Part shown: in pieces, positions 1-6,388 of the stretch | Numbering within the stretch: the first letter of the stretch is position 1 | How the letters are laid out: each line of letters opens with the position of its first letter | Assembly: GCA_030528545.1 (NCBI GenBank) | Contig: JAUMYR010000002.1 | Location: 74,888 to 83,966, forward strand | Source: Propionibacteriaceae bacterium | GTDB lineage: Bacteria; Actinomycetota; Actinomycetes; Propionibacteriales; Propionibacteriaceae | DNA length: 9,079 nt | Direction: 5' to 3' | Made by a program: the position numbers and the translations under genes | Notes under the pieces: model-generated | What the model was told of the DNA's origin: nothing | Database searches by the model: none | What the model saw: only the letters and a program-made list of their open reading frames with translations

Positions 1-2
1 CC

Positions 3-1685
3 GGGCTGATCCGATTCCTGCCCAGGCCGGAGCGGCCTGCCCGCCGGGTGCCGGGGCAGGTGTTCCGGAGAACCGCGGGCCAGGTCCGGGAGGCACTCCG
101 GAAAGTGCGCCCTGATCCACGGATCGAGGCCCACCGGGAGGCCGTGACCGTGTGGGCCCCGCTGACCGATCGCGTCGTGGAGTTCTGGATGGATCACACC
201 GGAGATGCCGAGTGGTCAGCCGATGTGGCCGCTCAGGCGCAGGCCCTGATCGCCGGTTATGACCAGGCCTGCCGGGACTATCCACGGTGCGGCAAGTACC
301 GCGATCCCAAACACAACCTGGCTATTCTCATCCGCGTTCTTCGGGATGCGACCGAACGGGGCCCTGACCGGAGCGGACTGGCCCGCGTCCGCCACGTCAT
401 CTCCTGTATCCAGGCCAAGCGGGGCCTGCCGGGTGAGAAAAGGGCCCGCGAGTTCAGGGCAGAGCAGGCCCTCTCCGTCGCGAGCCCTCCCCATTGGAGG
501 TTGGCTCGGCTCGCCGCCGACCGGCTTGAGGAGTGCCGTGACGACGAAGGCATCGCGGACCCACAGGCCCTGGCCCATCCGGTGACCGGGCAGGAGTCCA
601 GTCTCGAACTGCCCGAGGGAACACCGATGCCCGATGGCGTGCGGCGGCGGATTCGGCTGGGCTGGTCCGCGACGCTGCCGGAACTGCTCTCCAGCGGTGT
701 CGTGCCTTCGGCGGAGGTGATAGCCGAGGTATTGCCCGCGCTCACCGCCGAGCAGGTCTCCTCGGCTTATCCCGACCCAGATGTGGGACGCCTCATGGCG
801 GCCTGTTACCAGGCCTTCCGCCGCAGGCGCAGCTTGCTGCTGGTCGATCTGTCCTCCCAGGTACGCTTCGAAGAACTCCCATGGGTCCACGCCGCCAGCC
901 TCCTCAGCCTCCGGGAGAGTGTCGAACAGCCCGGCGCCTTGGCTCGCCAGGTCGCGGCTGTCACCATCGACTGTTTCCCCGGCACGATCTTGCCCAACCC
1001 CCTCATCAGCGAACTCGACACCTTGTTCGCCGCCGCCCAGGAGAAGGTGGTGCTGACCCAGGAACTGGCGGCCGATATCTTCATGGGCACTTTCAGCCGG
1101 AAATACCTCGTCGCGGCCCAGGTCGCCGCCGGGATGCTGCGCGGCAGCGTGTACGAGCGTTATTACGGACTCGATTACGGCCAGGTGCTCGCGCTGAGGG
1201 CGGGGCGCGCGAAGGCCGATAGGCAGTTCGCGGCACTGTGCGGTGCCGAGGCCATCCAGGACTGGTCGATCGCCGGAAATGGGCAGGTCATTGAGCGCCA
1301 GCAGGTATTCACGACCCACAATCTGGCGGCGCTGATCGCCTCCGGGGTGACCCCCTCGCGACCGTGGGCGGACCTGGCCGTGGCCGCCGCCGCGGTGTGC
1401 GCGAGGTCGCTGCGCCTCGCCCAGACCCAGGACCACCCGGGGAGCGCGATCAAAGAAGCCGCCTATGCCTGGAGGCAGGCGGTGTTCTTCTGCTCGCTGG
1501 CCCAGCCCGCCGCCATGCCCGGCGTCATCGCCGGGATGAGGGCCACCAAATACGGCGACAGCTGGCCGATGACCCGGGTGGTGGACGGCCTTGAGCGGTG
1601 CTGGGGTCACGCAGAGCCCGTGGACCCCTTCCTCGGCTGGACCCGGGGCCGCCATTGGGTACTTGGGTCACAGCCTGAGGTCTAG
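3..1685 (+). CDS. Uncharacterised actinobacterial protein, 5' end probably outside the window
   Basis: I cannot assign a function. The reading frame is open from the window edge (codon 3-5) to a TAG at 1683-1685. The first in-window start candidate is GTG at 48, which would give 545 residues. It has no convincing Shine-Dalgarno sequence, and the 15 codons before it are an Arg/Pro-rich stretch that looks like a linker, so the gene most likely begins upstream. The protein is soluble and mostly helical in character, with no signal peptide or membrane segment. Counting from GTG 48, a recognisable conserved-looking core starts near residue 258 (RRRRSLLLVDLSSQVRFEELPW), followed by IFMGTFSRKYL near 346, YERYYGLDY near 372, VFTTHNLAAL near 425 and a C-terminal FLGWTRGRHW. 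These resemble, from memory, an unnamed family seen in other actinobacteria. The gene is convergent with the next one and overlaps it by 18 bp. Coding is well supported; function is unknown. Confidence 0.75.
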   Translation, partial: GLIRFLPRPERPARRVPGQVFRRTAGQVREALRKVRPDPRIEAHREAVTVWAPLTDRVVEFWMDHTGDAEWSADVAAQAQALIAGYDQACRDYPRCGKYRDPKHNLAILIRVLRDATERGPDRSGLARVRHVISCIQAKRGLPGEKRAREFRAEQALSVASPPHWRLARLAADRLEECRDDEGIADPQALAHPVTGQESSLELPEGTPMPDGVRRRIRLGWSATLPELLSSGVVPSAEVIAEVLPALTAEQVSSAYPDPDVGRLMAACYQAFRRRRSLLLVDLSSQVRFEELPWVHAASLLSLRESVEQPGALARQVAAVTIDCFPGTILPNPLISELDTLFAAAQEKVVLTQELAADIFMGTFSRKYLVAAQVAAGMLRGSVYERYYGLDYGQVLALRAGRAKADRQFAALCGAEAIQDWSIAGNGQVIERQQVFTTHNLAALIASGVTPSRPWADLAVAAAAVCARSLRLAQTQDHPGSAIKEAAYAWRQAVFFCSLAQPAAMPGVIAGMRATKYGDSWPMTRVVDGLERCWGHAEPVDPFLGWTRGRHWVLGSQPEV

Positions 1686-2306
1686 GGCCCGCACCTTTTC
1701 CACCTGGGCGGGTGCGCCGATGAACTCCACCTGGGCGAGATGTCCCCGGCCGCTGAGGTAGATCAGCAATTCGCTCGGTCTGCCGAGGATGGTCACGGTT
1801 TCGCTGCCGGGCCGGACGCGGTGGGTGGCGCCGGTGTCGTCGCGTTCGATGACGATGCCGAGCCCGCTTCGCCGCAACCGCAGCGAGACCAGTTTGACCA
1901 GGCGCCATAGCGCGTCCTGGCCGGAGGGGCCGGGCGGAGTCCAGTCCAGTGCCGGATCGGCGCGCAAGACGTCAATGCGGTGCAGGAAGAACTCGGCGCC
2001 ATTGGCCACTGCCATGGCCCTGGTCCAGATCCGCGGACGGCGGAAACGGCGCACCAGTTCGGCATAGGAGTATTTCTGCCGGGCCCGGCTCATGCGCCCA
2101 GCCGTGAGCGTGGAGAAGGCTTCCACCGCGATACCAGGCAAGGAGAGCGGATCGTTCTCCCGGACCCAAAGATGGGCCGCCAGGTCGTGTGTGGTCCACT
2201 CACCGGCGAGCGTGGGCGCCTGCGGCCCGACCCGCTCCAGCAGGGCGGCCAGCTCCGCGCGCTGTTCGTCTGCGAAGTTCACCGCCCCATCGTATCGGGC
2301 CAGCAC
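1668..2306 (-). CDS. TIGR03085-family DinB-like metal-binding protein
   Basis: A 212-residue member of the DinB/maleylpyruvate-isomerase-like four-helix-bundle superfamily, matching the actinobacterial TIGR03085 pattern: FADEQRAELAALLERVGPQAPTLAGEWTTHDLAAHLWVRE at the N-terminus, then EFFLHRIDVLRA in the middle. The likely metal ligands of this fold are visible as His45, Glu105 and His109 (H...ExxxH). Related proteins are mycothiol-dependent or bind zinc or nickel, but no substrate is known for this subgroup, so the function is open. The GTG at 2306 has a TGAGG about 11 bases upstream. A GTG at 2282 (VNFADEQRAE) is an equally plausible start and would place the family's conserved N-terminus right at the beginning. 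The stop lies inside the end of the convergent gene on the plus strand. The protein is cytoplasmic, with no signal peptide or membrane segment. Confidence 0.85.
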   Translation of the reverse strand: MLARYDGAVNFADEQRAELAALLERVGPQAPTLAGEWTTHDLAAHLWVRENDPLSLPGIAVEAFSTLTAGRMSRARQKYSYAELVRRFRRPRIWTRAMAVANGAEFFLHRIDVLRADPALDWTPPGPSGQDALWRLVKLVSLRLRRSGLGIVIERDDTGATHRVRPGSETVTILGRPSELLIYLSGRGHLAQVEFIGAPAQVEKVRALDLRL

Positions 2307-2634
2307 GCCCGCAGGGCCTCACCAGCAGGGACGAAGGTGAGCGGCGACGGCTGGTGCCTCGCCCCGTGCAGACCGCCGTCTCGGCACGGACGAGGAGCTT
2401 GGTCGCGACCCGCCGGGGGCCGCGAGACCGCCGGTATCGACTCCTAGGCTGGTCTGGGCCGGGCCATTCCTCAGGCGCGGAACCTTTCTGGTGTTTGGGG
2501 AAGGGGCCCGGCTGGAGCGGGCGGGCCCTCAGATCGGCCCGGTGACGCGGTCCAGGCCGGGCGGGGAGGCAGCGCCCGGTTCGCCGCCAGCGGGGCGGCG
2601 CCAGCGGTGGGCCGGGCTAGGGGACAATGGTGCC
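2307..2634. other. 328-bp intergenic spacer between divergent genes
   Basis: This very G+C-rich spacer separates the minus-strand TIGR03085 gene from the plus-strand S4 gene and must hold promoters for both. Visible elements are the GACAAT at 2623-2628 next to the S4 start, a TAGGCT at 2445-2450 that could be a second plus-strand -10 without a clear -35, and a weak 5-bp hairpin (GCCCG 2506-2510 with CGGGC 2518-2522). Open frames run through it, but none has a start with a ribosome binding site or a recognisable protein. I see no tRNA, repeat or riboswitch. Confidence 0.5.
2623..2628 (+). promoter_or_regulatory. Putative -10 element of a leaderless promoter for the S4 gene
   Basis: GACAAT matches TATAAT at four of six positions and ends six bases before the ATG at 2635. 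Transcription starting about seven bases downstream of a -10 would begin at the ATG itself, as in the leaderless mRNAs common in actinobacteria. The same GACAATGG occurs at nearly the same distance before hisI. No clear -35 is present and there is no properly spaced Shine-Dalgarno sequence. The promoter role is inference. Confidence 0.4.
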
Positions 2635-2997
2635 ATGGCGCGACTTGATGTGTGGCTGTGGTCGGTGCGGCTGTTCAAGACGAGGTCGCTGGCGACCGCC
2701 GCGTGCCGGGGCGGACACGTCCGGGTGAACGGTCAGCCGATCAAGCCCGCACACGACCTCAAAGTGGGCGATGTGGTGACGCTGCGCCAGCCGGGGTGGG
2801 AACGCCGCTTCGAGGTGAGCCGCCTGATCTCCAAACGAGTCGGGGCCCCGGTCGCGGTGAGTTGCTATATCGACTTATCGCCTGCGCGCCCGGCGCACCT
2901 GGACGCCCCCGCGGCCCGCCGGGACCGGGGAAGCGGGCGTCCCACCAAGAAAGAACGGCGGGCGATCGACGCCCTGCGCGGACGTGAGCCGGTCTGA
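2635..2997 (+). CDS. S4-domain RNA-binding protein, Hsp15/HslR-like
   Basis: This 120-residue protein opens with a canonical S4 RNA-binding domain over about residues 1-60: RLDVWLWSVRLFKTRSLAT, then ACRGGHVRVNGQPIKPAHDLKVGDVVTL. A basic tail follows (RRDRGSGRPTKKERRAID). This is the layout of the Hsp15 (HslR) group. E. coli Hsp15 binds 50S subunits carrying a stalled nascent chain during ribosome rescue; whether the actinobacterial relatives do the same is inference. The ATG at 2635 is chosen because the S4 domain begins immediately after it. The frame extends upstream to 2491, but that sequence is low-complexity Arg/Gly/Pro without domain character. The start probably lies on a leaderless transcript. 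The gene ends 128 bp before hisI and looks like a separate unit, because hairpins and a second promoter-like element lie between them. Confidence 0.88.
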   Translation: MARLDVWLWSVRLFKTRSLATAACRGGHVRVNGQPIKPAHDLKVGDVVTLRQPGWERRFEVSRLISKRVGAPVAVSCYIDLSPARPAHLDAPAARRDRGSGRPTKKERRAIDALRGREPV

Positions 2998-3006
2998 ACC
3001 CGCGGT

Positions 3007-3027
3007 GCTGAGTCACATCGCCTCAGC
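3007..3027 (+). terminator. Hairpin just after the S4 gene, possible terminator
   Basis: GCTGAG at 3007-3012 is perfectly complementary to CTCAGC at 3022-3027, with a 9-base loop, starting ten bases after the S4 stop codon. There is no T-tract after it, so intrinsic termination is uncertain, although actinobacterial terminators often lack one. A 6-bp stem of this kind can also arise by chance. Confidence 0.3.
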
Positions 3028-3051
3028 CAGCCAGCGACCGTGCCGCACCGC

Positions 3052-3102
3052 CGCGAGAGCCGCCCTCTCGTGCCGGTCCCGGCGACGGGACGGCAGGAGG
3101 GC
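3052..3102 (+). terminator. Compound hairpin region between the S4 gene and hisI
   Basis: Two adjacent stem-loops are visible. The first pairs CGAGAG 3054-3059 with CTCTCG 3065-3070 (loop CCGCC), extendable to 3052-3072 through a G-T pair. The second pairs TGCCG 3071-3075 and TCCCG 3077-3081 with CGGGA 3086-3090 and CGGCA 3091-3095: ten base pairs with one bulged G at 3076 and a GCGA (GNRA-type) tetraloop. An outer pairing, GCCCTC 3062-3067 with GAGGGC 3097-3102, would extend the second stem and exclude the first. No T-tract follows. The most economical reading is a terminator for the S4 transcript; a regulatory switch on read-through RNA is the alternative. Confidence 0.45.
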
Positions 3103-3109
3103 ACCGGGG

Positions 3110-3118
3110 TGAGACAAT
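3110..3118 (+). promoter_or_regulatory. Putative extended -10 of a leaderless promoter for hisI-trp
   Basis: TGAGACAAT contains an extended -10 TG followed by the hexamer GACAAT (3113-3118), which ends seven bases before the ATG at 3126. That spacing predicts transcription starting at or next to the hisI ATG. No good -35 is seen, as expected if the extended TG compensates. This would be the main promoter of the hisI-trp run; the assignment is inference from motif and spacing. Confidence 0.45.
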
Positions 3119-3125
3119 GGCCGCT

Positions 3126-3476
3126 ATGCAGCTGCCCTCCGATCTATCCAGACGCCTCAAACGCACCGCTGACGGCCTCGTCCCGGTCGTCGTCCAGGAC
3201 GCCAGCACCCGCGAGGTGCTGATGCTCGCCTGGGCGGATGACGAGGCCCTGAGAAGGACCATGCAGACCCGGGCGGCGACGTACTGGTCGCGCAGCCGCG
3301 GCGAGTACTGGGTCAAGGGCGCCACCTCTGGTAACACTCAGCACGTGCGTGAGATCCGGCTGGATTGCGACGCGGACACGCTGCTGTATCTGGTCGATCA
3401 GAAGGGCGGAGCCTGTCACACCGGCGATCGCACCTGCTTCGATGCCGAGGTGATCCTCGGGAGTGACCATGGCTGA
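3126..3476 (+). CDS. hisI: Phosphoribosyl-AMP cyclohydrolase (HisI)
   Basis: The protein opens the adenine ring of phosphoribosyl-AMP, the third step of histidine synthesis, in the cytoplasm. It is 116 residues long, the size of the monofunctional enzyme; no HisE pyrophosphohydrolase domain is fused. Clear signatures are [12 protein letters not shown] (31-42), [22 protein letters not shown] (53-74), DCDADTLL (80-87) and [12 protein letters not shown] (94-105). Cys81, Cys97 and Cys104 are the expected zinc ligands, and Asp80, Asp82 and Asp84 the expected magnesium ligands. The start at ATG 3126 fits the leaderless -10 spacing. An in-frame ATG at 3117 would add three residues but would overlap the promoter motif; the AGGAGG at 3095-3100 is 16 bases from it. 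The last eight bases overlap trpE. Placement at the head of the trp genes is the usual actinobacterial order. Confidence 0.96.
   Translation: MQLPSDLSRRLKRTADGLVPVVVQDASTREVLMLAWADDEALRRTMQTRAATYWSRSRGEYWVKGATSGNTQHVREIRLDCDADTLLYLVDQKGGACHTGDRTCFDAEVILGSDHG
3459..3463 (+). promoter_or_regulatory. Ribosome binding site deciding the trpE start
   Basis: GGGAG lies inside the end of hisI, five bases before the ATG at 3469. It supports that ATG over the in-frame GTG at 3463, which overlaps the motif itself. Confidence 0.55.
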
Positions 3477-4965
3477 GCTGCGCATCTCCCCGGACCTGGC
3501 CGGATTCCGGGAGCAGGCCCGCGACCGGAGGGTCATCAGCGTCCATGCCCGGGTCACCGCCGACGACCTGACTCCAGTCGGGCTTTACCGGCAGCTGTGC
3601 GGTGAACGCGAGCTGACCTTCCTGCTCGAATCCGCCGAGGCGGGAGTCTGGTCGCGCTATTCCATCGTCGGGGTCAATGCCTGCTCCACGCTCACCGAGC
3701 GGGACGGGCGGGCGCACTGGCTGGGACGCCAGATCTCCGGCATCGACGCCGGCGATCCGTTGACGGCGCTGCGGCGCACTCTCGAGGCTTTACACACCCC
3801 TCCCGACCCGGAACTGCCCCCGTTCCACTCCGGCATGGTGGGTTACCTCGGCTATGACGTGGTCCGCCGGTTGGAGCGTCTACCCGATTCGGCTCCAGAC
3901 GACCTGGGGATCCCCGAACTGGTCATGATGCTCGCCAGCGATGTCGCGGTGCTCGACCACCACACCGGACAGGTGTGGCTGATCGCCAACGCCATCAATT
4001 TCGACGATACCCCCGAGCGTCTGGAGGCGGCCTACGAGGACGCCGTCGCCCGCGTCCGCTGGATGGTGGCCCGCCTGGCCGAACCCCGGCCGACGCTCAC
4101 CTCCGTCCAAGGTGAGCCGGCTCTAGACCCGGTGCGCCGCCAGCGCGAGGAGGAGGAATACCAGGCCGCGGTCCTCGCCGCCCAGGAGCAGATCAGGGCC
4201 GGGGAAGCCTTCCAGATCGTTGTGTCGCAGCGTTTCGAGGTGCCGGTCACGGTGAGCCCCTTCGACGCCTACCGGGCGCTGCGGCTGACCAACCCCAGCC
4301 CCTACCTGTACTACCTCAGCCTGCCCGGATTCGCCGTCATCGGGTCCAGCCCCGAGGCCCTGGTGACCGTCCGGGACCAGTACGCGGCGACTCGGCCCAT
4401 CGCCGGTACCCGGCCGCGGGGAAGCACCCCGGAGCAGGACCAGGCCCTAGCGGCCGAGCTGGTGGCCGATCCCAAGGAGCGCGCCGAACACGTGATGCTA
4501 GTCGATCTGGGACGCAACGACCTCGGCAGGGTGTGCGTCCCCGGGACCGTCACGGTGCGCGAGTTCATGGGAGTGCACCGGTACAGCCACGTGATGCACA
4601 TGGAGGCCGAGGTCACCGGGGTGGTCGCCGAGGGATACTCGGCCCTCGACGTGACCCTGGCCTGTTTCCCCGCCGGAACGCTGACCGGTGCGCCCAAGGT
4701 CCGGGCCATGGAGATCATCGATTCCCTCGAGGTCAGCCGTCGCGGAGTCTATGGGGGAGTGGTTGGCTATCTCGATTTCGCGGGCAACTCCGACATGGCC
4801 ATCGCGATCCGCACCGCCGTCCTGCGCGAGGGAGTGGCCTATGTGCAGGCCGGGGCGGGTATCGTCGCCGACTCTCTGCCCGCCGCCGAGGAGGAGGAGA
4901 CCCGCAACAAGGCCGCGGCCCTCATCCGGGCCCTCGCGGTGGCCGAAGCCACTGGACGGCTATGA
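3469..4965 (+). CDS. trpE: Anthranilate synthase component I (TrpE)
   Basis: The large subunit of anthranilate synthase turns chorismate into anthranilate, using ammonia delivered by the glutamine amidotransferase TrpG. The 498-residue length is normal for a stand-alone TrpE. The N-terminal domain carries [18 protein letters not shown], whose LLES (52-55) belongs to the tryptophan feedback site. The chorismate-binding domain covers about 230-490, with [56 protein letters not shown] (400-410), [12 protein letters not shown] and the C-terminal [12 protein letters not shown]. All expected blocks are intact, so it should be active and feedback-inhibited. No trpG follows; the partner must be encoded elsewhere. 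The gene overlaps hisI by 8 bp upstream and the next gene by 4 bp (ATGA), indicating translational coupling. No leader peptide or attenuator precedes it. Confidence 0.97.
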   Translation: MAELRISPDLAGFREQARDRRVISVHARVTADDLTPVGLYRQLCGERELTFLLESAEAGVWSRYSIVGVNACSTLTERDGRAHWLGRQISGIDAGDPLTALRRTLEALHTPPDPELPPFHSGMVGYLGYDVVRRLERLPDSAPDDLGIPELVMMLASDVAVLDHHTGQVWLIANAINFDDTPERLEAAYEDAVARVRWMVARLAEPRPTLTSVQGEPALDPVRRQREEEEYQAAVLAAQEQIRAGEAFQIVVSQRFEVPVTVSPFDAYRALRLTNPSPYLYYLSLPGFAVIGSSPEALVTVRDQYAATRPIAGTRPRGSTPEQDQALAAELVADPKERAEHVMLVDLGRNDLGRVCVPGTVTVREFMGVHRYSHVMHMEAEVTGVVAEGYSALDVTLACFPAGTLTGAPKVRAMEIIDSLEVSRRGVYGGVVGYLDFAGNSDMAIAIRTAVLREGVAYVQAGAGIVADSLPAAEEEETRNKAAALIRALAVAEATGRL

Positions 4966-5360
4966 CCAGGTTCTACGGACTGGCCCTCGCCGGTGCCGCG
5001 GCCGGGATCGTCGCGGGACAGCTCCCCGGGGGCTTGCCCGGCTATACCGCACTGGGTCTGGTGGGGCTCTCCCTAGCCGGACTCACCACCAGGCTCAGCA
5101 GCTACCGGCGCCGTGCGGCGGTGCCGCTGGCCCTCACCGGGGCCGCCCTGGTCGCGAGCGCGGGCCTGGGGCCTTGGGGACTAGCCGGGGTCCTCGCCGC
5201 GATGTCGGGGCTGCTGCTCGGCCTCGGCGCGGCTCGGCTGTGGCGCCACCCGGCCCCGGACAGGACCCAGGCTGAGACCGAACCGGCCCGCAACCCGCAG
5301 CTGTGGGCGGTTTTCAGCGCTGGCCAGGACCCCACCGATGACTCAGAAGCGGTAACCTAA
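4962..5360 (+). CDS. Short TIGR02234-type trp-region membrane protein
   Basis: A 132-residue integral membrane protein in the position where actinobacteria carry the conserved trp-operon membrane protein (TIGR02234, Trp_oprn_chp), whose function is unknown. Four hydrophobic segments lie at about 3-20, 27-44, 52-70 and 73-92, with a basic RLSSYRRRA turn (44-52) between the second and third. The hydrophilic tail ends in [14 protein letters not shown] (114-127), which matches the family's typical 'W..L..GeDPT' ending and supports the assignment. Unusually, only about six residues separate helices 1 and 2, where relatives generally have a longer extracytoplasmic loop, so the protein is shorter than usual. 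The start at ATG 4962 overlaps the trpE stop as ATGA; the longer upstream frame to 4533 lies wholly inside trpE and is out of frame with it. A transport or tryptophan-related role is often guessed but unproven. Confidence 0.85.
   Translation: MTRFYGLALAGAAAGIVAGQLPGGLPGYTALGLVGLSLAGLTTRLSSYRRRAAVPLALTGAALVASAGLGPWGLAGVLAAMSGLLLGLGAARLWRHPAPDRTQAETEPARNPQLWAVFSAGQDPTDDSEAVT
5353..5358 (+). promoter_or_regulatory. Possible internal -10 element before the HGxxPAAW gene
   Basis: TAACCT fits the actinobacterial TANNNT -10 pattern and overlaps the stop codon of the membrane-protein gene. Transcription would begin near 5365, giving a 5' leader of about 25 bases that contains the ribosome binding site at 5377-5382. 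No matching -35 is visible 16-18 bases upstream. This would allow expression of the HGxxPAAW protein and the distal trp genes apart from hisI-trpE. Weakly supported. Confidence 0.3.
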
Positions 5361-5376
5361 GCCCCACCACCAACCC

Positions 5377-5382
5377 GAAAGG
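5377..5382 (+). promoter_or_regulatory. Ribosome binding site of the HGxxPAAW gene
   Basis: GAAAGG sits seven bases before the ATG at 5390, in the only real gap (29 bp) within the hisI-trpA run. It shows that this small gene is initiated independently rather than by coupling to the gene upstream. Confidence 0.6.
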
Positions 5383-5389
5383 TCGCCTC

Positions 5390-5599
5390 ATGAGCTCTGC
5401 CCAGCGCCGCCACTACCATCACGGCCGCAGCCCAGCCGCATGGACGGGCACCACCATCGCCTGCATCGGTTTCATCCTGGCGACCGTGGCATCGGTGACC
5501 GGCCCCAACTGGACCCTGGTGTGGGTGTCGTGCGGGCTGTTGCTGCTGGCCCTCATCGTCACCGGCATCATGAAGAAGATGGGCCTCGGCAACGGCTGA
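5390..5599 (+). CDS. HGxxPAAW-family small membrane protein
   Basis: A 69-residue protein with the family signature [10 protein letters not shown] at 11-20, preceded by a His/Arg-rich N-terminus (QRRHYHHG). Two hydrophobic helices follow, at about 21-38 and 42-60, and a short basic tail (MKKMGLGNG). Proteins with this signature sit next to trp genes across Actinobacteria and have no known biochemical function. The topology is probably both termini inside with a short outside turn, based on Arg and Lys placement. It has its own ribosome binding site and possibly its own promoter. Its TGA shares one base with the trpC ATG (TGATG), so trpC translation is likely coupled to it. The length and motif match the family, so identification is firm although function is not. 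Confidence 0.9.
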   Translation: MSSAQRRHYHHGRSPAAWTGTTIACIGFILATVASVTGPNWTLVWVSCGLLLLALIVTGIMKKMGLGNG

Positions 5600-6384
5600 T
5601 GAGCGTCCTAGACGATATCGTCGCGGGCGTTCGAGCCGATCTCGCCCAGCGCGAGGCAGCGCTTGGCCTGGACGCGCTGCTGGCGCGTCTTGAGGCTGCC
5701 GCGCCAGTCCGCGACCCCTGGCCCGGTTTCACCGGCGAGGGTCTGGCCGTGATCGCCGAGGTCAAAAGGGCCAGCCCCAGCAAGGGTCCGCTGGCCGAGA
5801 TCCCCGATCCGGCGAAACTAGCGGAGCTCTACCGCGACGGTGGGGCCGCGGCGATCTCGGTGCTCACCGAAGAGCGCCGGTTCCACGGTTCGCTGGCAGA
5901 CCTGGACGCCGTGCGCGCCCGGGTCGACGTGCCGCTGCTGCGCAAGGACTTCATCGTCACCGACTACCAGGTCTATGAGGCGCGCGCCCACGGTGCCGAC
6001 CTGATCTTGCTGATCGTGGCCGCGCTCGACGATCATGAGCTGATCCGCTTGCACGGCCTGGCGACCGGGCTTGGCATGAGGGTCCTGGTCGAAACCCACA
6101 CCGCCGGGGAGGTGGCCAGGGCCATCGACGCCGGGGCCGAGCTGATCGGGGTGAACAACCGCGACCTCAAGACCCTTGAGGTCGACCTGCGACAGTTCTG
6201 CCGGCTCTCCCCGCTGATCCCCGAGGGCATCGTCAAGGTCGCCGAATCCGGCATCTTGGGAGTCGACGACGTGGCGAGGCTGCACTCTGCCGGTGCCGAT
6301 GTGGTACTCGTCGGGGAGGCGCTGGTCAAGGACGGCCACCCAGCGGACACCATCGCCAGGTTTAGGGCCGTGGGGAGAGGGTAG
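5599..6384 (+). CDS. trpC: Indole-3-glycerol-phosphate synthase (TrpC)
   Basis: This cytoplasmic (beta/alpha)8-barrel enzyme closes CdRP to indole-3-glycerol phosphate with loss of CO2 and water. The 261 residues equal a monofunctional TrpC; there is no fused TrpF domain. Signatures are [13 protein letters not shown] (51-63) with catalytic Glu54 and Lys56, PLLRKDFIV with Lys116, VLVETHT with Glu165, [22 protein letters not shown] with Glu216 and Ser217, and the phosphate-binding [11 protein letters not shown] near the end. All active-site positions are intact. The ATG at 5599 overlaps the preceding stop by one base and begins [15 protein letters not shown], the standard actinobacterial N-terminus; the longer open frame from 5440 is a shadow of the HGxxPAAW gene. 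trpB follows after 4 bp. Confidence 0.97.
   Translation: MSVLDDIVAGVRADLAQREAALGLDALLARLEAAAPVRDPWPGFTGEGLAVIAEVKRASPSKGPLAEIPDPAKLAELYRDGGAAAISVLTEERRFHGSLADLDAVRARVDVPLLRKDFIVTDYQVYEARAHGADLILLIVAALDDHELIRLHGLATGLGMRVLVETHTAGEVARAIDAGAELIGVNNRDLKTLEVDLRQFCRLSPLIPEGIVKVAESGILGVDDVARLHSAGADVVLVGEALVKDGHPADTIARFRAVGRG
6372..6381 (+). promoter_or_regulatory. Ribosome binding site setting the trpB GTG start
   Basis: GGGGAGAGGG ends seven bases before the GTG at 6389. It selects this GTG and excludes the longer in-frame extension to 6293, which lies inside trpC. Confidence 0.6.
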
Positions 6385-6388
6385 AGAC

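Noticed and set aside
216..1655. Long minus-strand open frame of 479 codons opposite the first gene
   Set aside because: It is a GC-driven shadow: its Gly/Arg/His/Pro-rich translation has no recognisable motif, while the plus-strand frame has balanced composition and conserved-looking blocks.
2506..2522. Short hairpin GCCCG/CGGGC in the 2307-2634 spacer
   Set aside because: Five G/C pairs in very GC-rich DNA are expected by chance and nothing nearby gives it a role.
3109..3222. Possible trp leader peptide: GTG at 3109 eight bases after AGGAGG, starting V-R-Q-W
   Set aside because: It has a single Trp, overlaps hisI out of frame, and is not followed by an antiterminator/terminator pair. The GTG lies inside the presumed -10 region.
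3476..3560. Attenuator between hisI and trpE
   Set aside because: hisI and trpE overlap by 8 bp, so there is no leader region and no run of Trp codons.
4533..4961. N-terminal extension of the TIGR02234-like membrane protein (frame open from 4533)
   Set aside because: This part overlaps trpE in another frame and is a low-complexity Arg/Gly-rich translation. The ATGA junction at 4962 gives the expected start.
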